Source: a bacterium
GTDB lineage: Bacteria; Patescibacteriota; Gracilibacteria; UBA1369; LOWO2-01-FULL-3
Assembly (NCBI GenBank): GCA_027622635.1
Contig: JAQBYK010000043.1
Span: 1-9,058 of the forward strand
Direction: 5' to 3'
DNA: 9,058 nt
Part shown: positions 7,135-9,058 of the stretch, piece after piece
How the letters are laid out: every line of letters starts with the position of its first letter
How positions within the stretch are numbered: position 1 is the first letter of the stretch
The notes under the pieces: model-generated
Told to the model about the DNA's origin: nothing
What the model saw: the letters and a program-made list of their open reading frames with translations, nothing else
Databases searched by the model: none
Position numbers and translations under genes: made by a program

Positions 7135-7611
7135 AGGAAGTTCTATATGTGTTGGGCCTTGCCTTTCTTCTTCCGCTAATTGGAGTGCACGGTCAAGAAT
7201 TTCCGAAATTTGCTCATTCTTTGTGATTTTCTTTGTAAATTTCGTTAATGGCTTCATCATTCCTACAACATCCACAATCTGAAATTGCCCCTGCATGTTA
7301 TTCCTATAAGGTTTTTGTCCAGTTATCATGAGCATGGGCATTGCACCGAGCTGCGCATATGCAGCCGGGGTTGTGAAATTTGTAGCTCCTGGCCCAAGAG
7401 TCGAGAGACAAACACCTACTTTTCCTGTTAGCCTCCCTACTGTGGCAGCCATAAACCCAGCCGCTTGTTCGTGCCGTGTTACGATCATTTTTATCTTGGA
7501 TCTCTTTAGAGAATCTAGAAAGTCCAAATTTTCCTCACCGGGAATGCCAAAAATATATTTCACACCTGCTTTCTCAAGTGATTTCACAAATAGATCCGAG
7601 GCTTTCAACAT
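6940..7611 (-). CDS. 2-oxoglutarate decarboxylase-like ThDP enzyme, N-terminal frame (PYR domain)
   Basis: The frame (223 aa) encodes the N-terminal PYR domain of the enzyme continued in the next frame. IFGIPGEENLDFL (20-32), the cofactor-activating Glu48 in TRHEQAAGFMAA, LSTLGPGATNF (69-79), YAQLGAMPMLMITGQKP (85-101) and THIELPEDIAGE (154-165) are clear ThDP-family blocks. The genuine sequence ends near residue 192 (SKQAIQNAIK). The last 31 residues come from reading the second linker copy out of frame, ending at a TAA in its conserved arm. Dropping one 98-bp repeat would fuse 192 residues to residues 16-372 of the C-terminal frame, giving 549 aa, the usual size. It is the first gene of the operon, 57 bp after ldh. 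Predicted reaction: 2-oxoglutarate to succinic semialdehyde plus CO2. Substrate is inferred from context and similarity, not from a proven signature. Confidence 0.8.
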   Translation of the reverse strand: MLKASDLFVKSLEKAGVKYIFGIPGEENLDFLDSLKRSKIKMIVTRHEQAAGFMAATVGRLTGKVGVCLSTLGPGATNFTTPAAYAQLGAMPMLMITGQKPYRNNMQGQFQIVDVVGMMKPLTKFTKKITKNEQISEILDRALQLAEEERQGPTHIELPEDIAGENTTSKAFNTKSSKPKPASKQAIQNAIKKILQVKTQKQAYSEQVPSCLSLLPNKQSKMQ

Positions 7612-7617
7612 GAATTA

Positions 7618-7646
7618 ATAATATATGACCTCGTATCAAAAGTGAA
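7618..7646 (-). promoter_or_regulatory. Weak candidate promoter for the decarboxylase-sdh operon
   Basis: On the minus strand TTCACT (7646-7641) and TATTAT (7623-7618) are 17 bp apart. The -35 matches four of six bases and the -10 five of six. The -10 ends only six bases before the ATG at 7611, so a transcript from here would be leaderless or nearly so. A GAGG sits about 20 nt before the ATG, too far for a usual ribosome binding site. Read-through from ldh is an equally good explanation for expression. Confidence 0.3.
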
Positions 7647-7664
7647 GTTAAGTGATGTTCACAT

Positions 7665-7678
7665 ATTCCTATAGGAAT
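7665..7678. promoter_or_regulatory. 14-bp perfect palindrome at the ldh stop codon
   Basis: ATTCCTATAGGAAT reads the same on both strands and covers the ldh stop codon (7669-7671). It lies about 54 bp before the decarboxylase start and just upstream of the weak promoter there. It could be an operator for the downstream operon. It is too short and lacks a T-run for a terminator, and chance cannot be excluded. Confidence 0.3.
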
Positions 7679-8589
7679 TCCTTTATGGTTTCTACACTCT
7701 TTGTTAGAAGTTTTTGTTCCTCTTGATCAAGCGGAACCTGGATTGTTTTTTCGATTCCATTCCTGCCAAGTACACATGGGACACTTATACAAACATCTTT
7801 ATGTCCGTAATAATCGTTTAGCTTTGTTGATAATGTAAATACCTGTTTTTTGTCCTCGAAAATTGCTTCTGTAAGTTCTCTAAGTACTGTTGCAATAGAA
7901 TAACATGTGAATCCCTGGTCATGGATTATGCGATATGCCGCGTTTTTTGTTTCCTTAAAACATTCTTCTGCTTTTTTCTTAGAAAAACCTTCAAAATCGA
8001 AGATTGATTTCCCTAAAATATTTGCCGAGCTGTAAACCGGGAATGAGCTATCTCCATGCTCCCCAAAGACGTATGCATCTATGCTGCCCGGATGTATTTT
8101 GAGTTGTTCTGATATGTGATATTGGAGCCGTGCTGAGTCTAAAACCGTGCCCGACCCAAAAACCTTGCCTTTTGGGAACCCGGAAAGTTTGATAGCTTCA
8201 TATGTAAGAACATCAACCGGATTTGAGACTATTATAAGGATTGCGTTTGGAGCTGCTTTGGCTATTTTGGGTATTATGCCGGCAAAGATTTTTTTATTTG
8301 CATTTACCAAATCCAAACGTGTTTCTCCTTTCTCCTGCCTTTTACCGGCAGTTACTACAACTATGCTTGATCCTCGGCAAATTTTGAGATCATCAGATGC
8401 CTCAACTTCAATGTGCGGAGTAAAGGGCAGGGCGTGCTCAAGGTCAAGTGCCAATCCCTGCGCCCTACCCTTGTTTACGTCAATCAGGGCGAGGTCTGTT
8501 ACAGATCCGGATAAGAGGTATCCGTAGGCTGTGGTTGCGCCAACACTCCCGCAGCCAACTATTGAAGCTTTAAATGTACATTTTGCCAT
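7669..8589 (-). CDS. ldh: L-lactate dehydrogenase
   Basis: This cytoplasmic NAD-dependent enzyme interconverts pyruvate and L-lactate. The 306 aa are full length. The N-terminal Rossmann motif is VGCGSVGATTAY (11-22), with Asp37 at the end of beta-2 favouring NAD. The substrate loop TAGKRQEKGETRLDL has Gln85 at the specificity position (Gln102 in classical LDH numbering, where malate dehydrogenases have Arg) and Arg91 equivalent to Arg109. GSGTVLDSARLQ gives Asp151 and Arg154 (D168 and R171), and GEHGDSSFPVYSSAN gives the catalytic His178 (H195). QGFTCYSIA keeps the Thr equivalent to T246. Lactate is therefore the expected substrate, not malate, although it sits next to TCA-cycle genes. It is transcribed in the same direction as the operon, 57 bp upstream, and may be co-transcribed. 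No Shine-Dalgarno precedes its ATG. Confidence 0.9.
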   Translation of the reverse strand: MAKCTFKASIVGCGSVGATTAYGYLLSGSVTDLALIDVNKGRAQGLALDLEHALPFTPHIEVEASDDLKICRGSSIVVVTAGKRQEKGETRLDLVNANKKIFAGIIPKIAKAAPNAILIIVSNPVDVLTYEAIKLSGFPKGKVFGSGTVLDSARLQYHISEQLKIHPGSIDAYVFGEHGDSSFPVYSSANILGKSIFDFEGFSKKKAEECFKETKNAAYRIIHDQGFTCYSIATVLRELTEAIFEDKKQVFTLSTKLNDYYGHKDVCISVPCVLGRNGIEKTIQVPLDQEEQKLLTKSVETIKEFL

Positions 8590-8649
8590 TTTGAGTAATT
8601 GGTTGTTGTAATTGTGGCATTTGCCGTTTTAGAGTTGTCAGCTCTTGTA

Positions 8650-8678
8650 ATTGTAGCATTTTTGTGGCTTTTTTTCCA
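8650..8678 (-). promoter_or_regulatory. Candidate extended -10 promoter for ldh
   Basis: On the minus strand TGGAAA (8678-8673) and TACAAT (8655-8650) are 17 bp apart. The -10 is preceded by TGC, giving the extended -10 form TGCTACAAT. A start near 8643 would leave a leader of about 54 nt before the ldh ATG. The -35 matches only four of six bases. Confidence 0.4.
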
Positions 8679-8693
8679 TGTATTGAGGGTATA

Positions 8694-8736
8694 TTTTAGT
8701 GTAAGGGATTTAAGTATTTTACCCGGCACACTAAAA
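8694..8736. repeat. Inverted repeat upstream of ldh
   Basis: TTTTAGTGT (8694-8702) and ACACTAAAA (8728-8736) are perfect complementary 9-base arms. An inner GGG (8705-8707) can pair with CCC (8722-8724), leaving a 14-base loop. It lies in non-coding DNA after the HNH gene and before ldh, so it may be a weak terminator for the HNH transcript or a protein-binding site. AT-rich arms make a strong terminator unlikely. Confidence 0.45.
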
Positions 8737-8755
8737 CAATTTCGCCAAACAATTC

Positions 8756-8883
8756 GGTCGTTTTAGTTTGAATTGTGGTGCTCTGCTCTATGGATGCCGG
8801 TGGTTTTAGTTTAAATTATCTGGTTTGCTCTATGGATGTTGGTCGTTTTCAACTGAATTGTCGTGCTTTTCTGTATAGATAGT
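8756..8883. repeat. Degenerate 42-43-bp tandem repeat, three units
   Basis: Units lie at 8756-8798, 8799-8840 and 8841-8883. The first two share GTTTTAGTTT near the start and TGCTCTATGGATG near the end. The third is more diverged (GGTCGTTTTC, GAATTGT, GTGCT, CTGTATAGAT). The third unit overlaps the last codons and stop of the HNH gene, so the array may come from duplication of that gene's 3' end. There are no conserved repeats separated by unique spacers as in CRISPR. Confidence 0.6.
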
Positions 8884-9058
8884 CGTAGTAATTTGTTTGA
8901 GTATGAAGGCTAAGTTTCCACTTTTCCGGATCACTTCCTTGAAATCCCACCAGTCCATTATGCATAAACTCGTGATGATTTTTGCAGAGTGGAATTAGTG
9001 TTTCGTGATCTCTGCTATAGGCATAAGGCGTGGTATGATGAAGATGATCATATGGTTT
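8849..9058 (-). CDS. HNH endonuclease, C-terminal part (runs off the window)
   Basis: An open frame enters from the right edge and codes for 69 residues before a TGA at 8849-8851. DHLHHTTP, then a spacer with Glu in RDHETLIPLC, then KNHHEFMHNG, is the core of an HNH nuclease: the His-His metal/catalytic pair, followed by the LCxxHHxxxH pattern in which one of the usual zinc-knuckle Cys positions is His. The remaining 35 residues are hydrophilic and end in YRKARQFS. The N-terminal part, and so the protein's class (free-standing, restriction-type, phage or intron-associated), lies outside. It does not look like a Cas9 HNH domain. Downstream is a tandem repeat that overlaps its stop. Confidence 0.78.
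   Translation of the reverse strand, partial: KPYDHLHHTTPYAYSRDHETLIPLCKNHHEFMHNGLVGFQGSDPEKWKLSLHTQTNYYDYLYRKARQFS

Noticed and set aside
5864..7611. Acetolactate synthase large subunit (ilvB)
   Set aside because: The fold is shared, so this cannot be fully excluded. There is no small-subunit gene nearby, the next gene is a succinate-semialdehyde dehydrogenase, and blocks such as FGIPGEENLDFL and NDNAFGMIKWKQ fit the 2-oxoglutarate decarboxylase type better.
8147..8527. 126-codon frame on the plus strand opposite ldh
   Set aside because: It is a complement shadow of ldh coding sequence and has no recognisable motif.
7669..8589. Malate dehydrogenase
   Set aside because: The specificity position has Gln85 (LDH) rather than Arg, with the LDH-type GETRLDL following.
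8600..8883. CRISPR array or tracrRNA, suggested by GTTTTAG repeats next to an HNH gene
   Set aside because: The units are 42-43 bp and degenerate throughout, with no constant repeat alternating with unique spacers. The HNH core (DHLHH...LCKNHH...H) is not the Cas9 form.
5864..9058. Alternative genetic code with TGA as Gly or Trp (as in some candidate phyla)
   Set aside because: TGA ends the decarboxylase C-terminal frame, sdhC and the HNH gene at positions that fit family ends or tight gene junctions, and genes contain ordinary Gly and Trp codons.

Overview
The window is bacterial, translated with the ordinary code (TGA is used as a stop in several genes), AT-leaning, and mostly transcribed leftwards. 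The organism cannot be named from the sequence. None of the starts I checked has a well-placed GGAGG-like ribosome binding site, and the S20 protein has an odd Lys/Glu-rich tail. An under-sampled phylum is possible, but that is a weak inference.

Left end (1-1258). A strong rho-independent terminator is followed by a leftward maf nucleotide pyrophosphatase gene. Divergent from it is rpsT (ribosomal protein S20), whose sigma70-like promoter lies inside the 5' end of maf. A tRNA with a CAT anticodon follows; it looks like the minor tRNA-Ile that reads AUA.

Core (1259-7611, minus strand). This is one tightly packed gene run. In transcription order it holds a thiamine-diphosphate decarboxylase of the acetolactate-synthase fold, broken into two reading frames; a succinate-semialdehyde dehydrogenase; and a three-subunit succinate dehydrogenase in the order membrane anchor, flavoprotein, iron-sulfur protein. 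Gaps are 4 nt or less, or the genes overlap. The decarboxylase/dehydrogenase pair matches the pair that replaces 2-oxoglutarate dehydrogenase in cyanobacteria. Read together, the operon would carry 2-oxoglutarate to succinic semialdehyde, to succinate, to fumarate, delivering electrons to NAD(P) and then to the quinone pool.

The decarboxylase is split by a 98-bp direct repeat in the linker between its first two domains. The repeat arms are identical, but the middle is only about half identical. Removing one copy restores a 549-residue protein of normal size. This may be a true mutation, a working two-subunit enzyme, or an assembly error.

Right end (7669-9058, minus strand). An L-lactate dehydrogenase gene (not malate dehydrogenase, judged by its specificity residue) lies just upstream of the operon. 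Before it is about 260 bp of AT-rich non-coding DNA with inverted and tandem repeats. The window ends inside the C-terminal part of an HNH nuclease gene.
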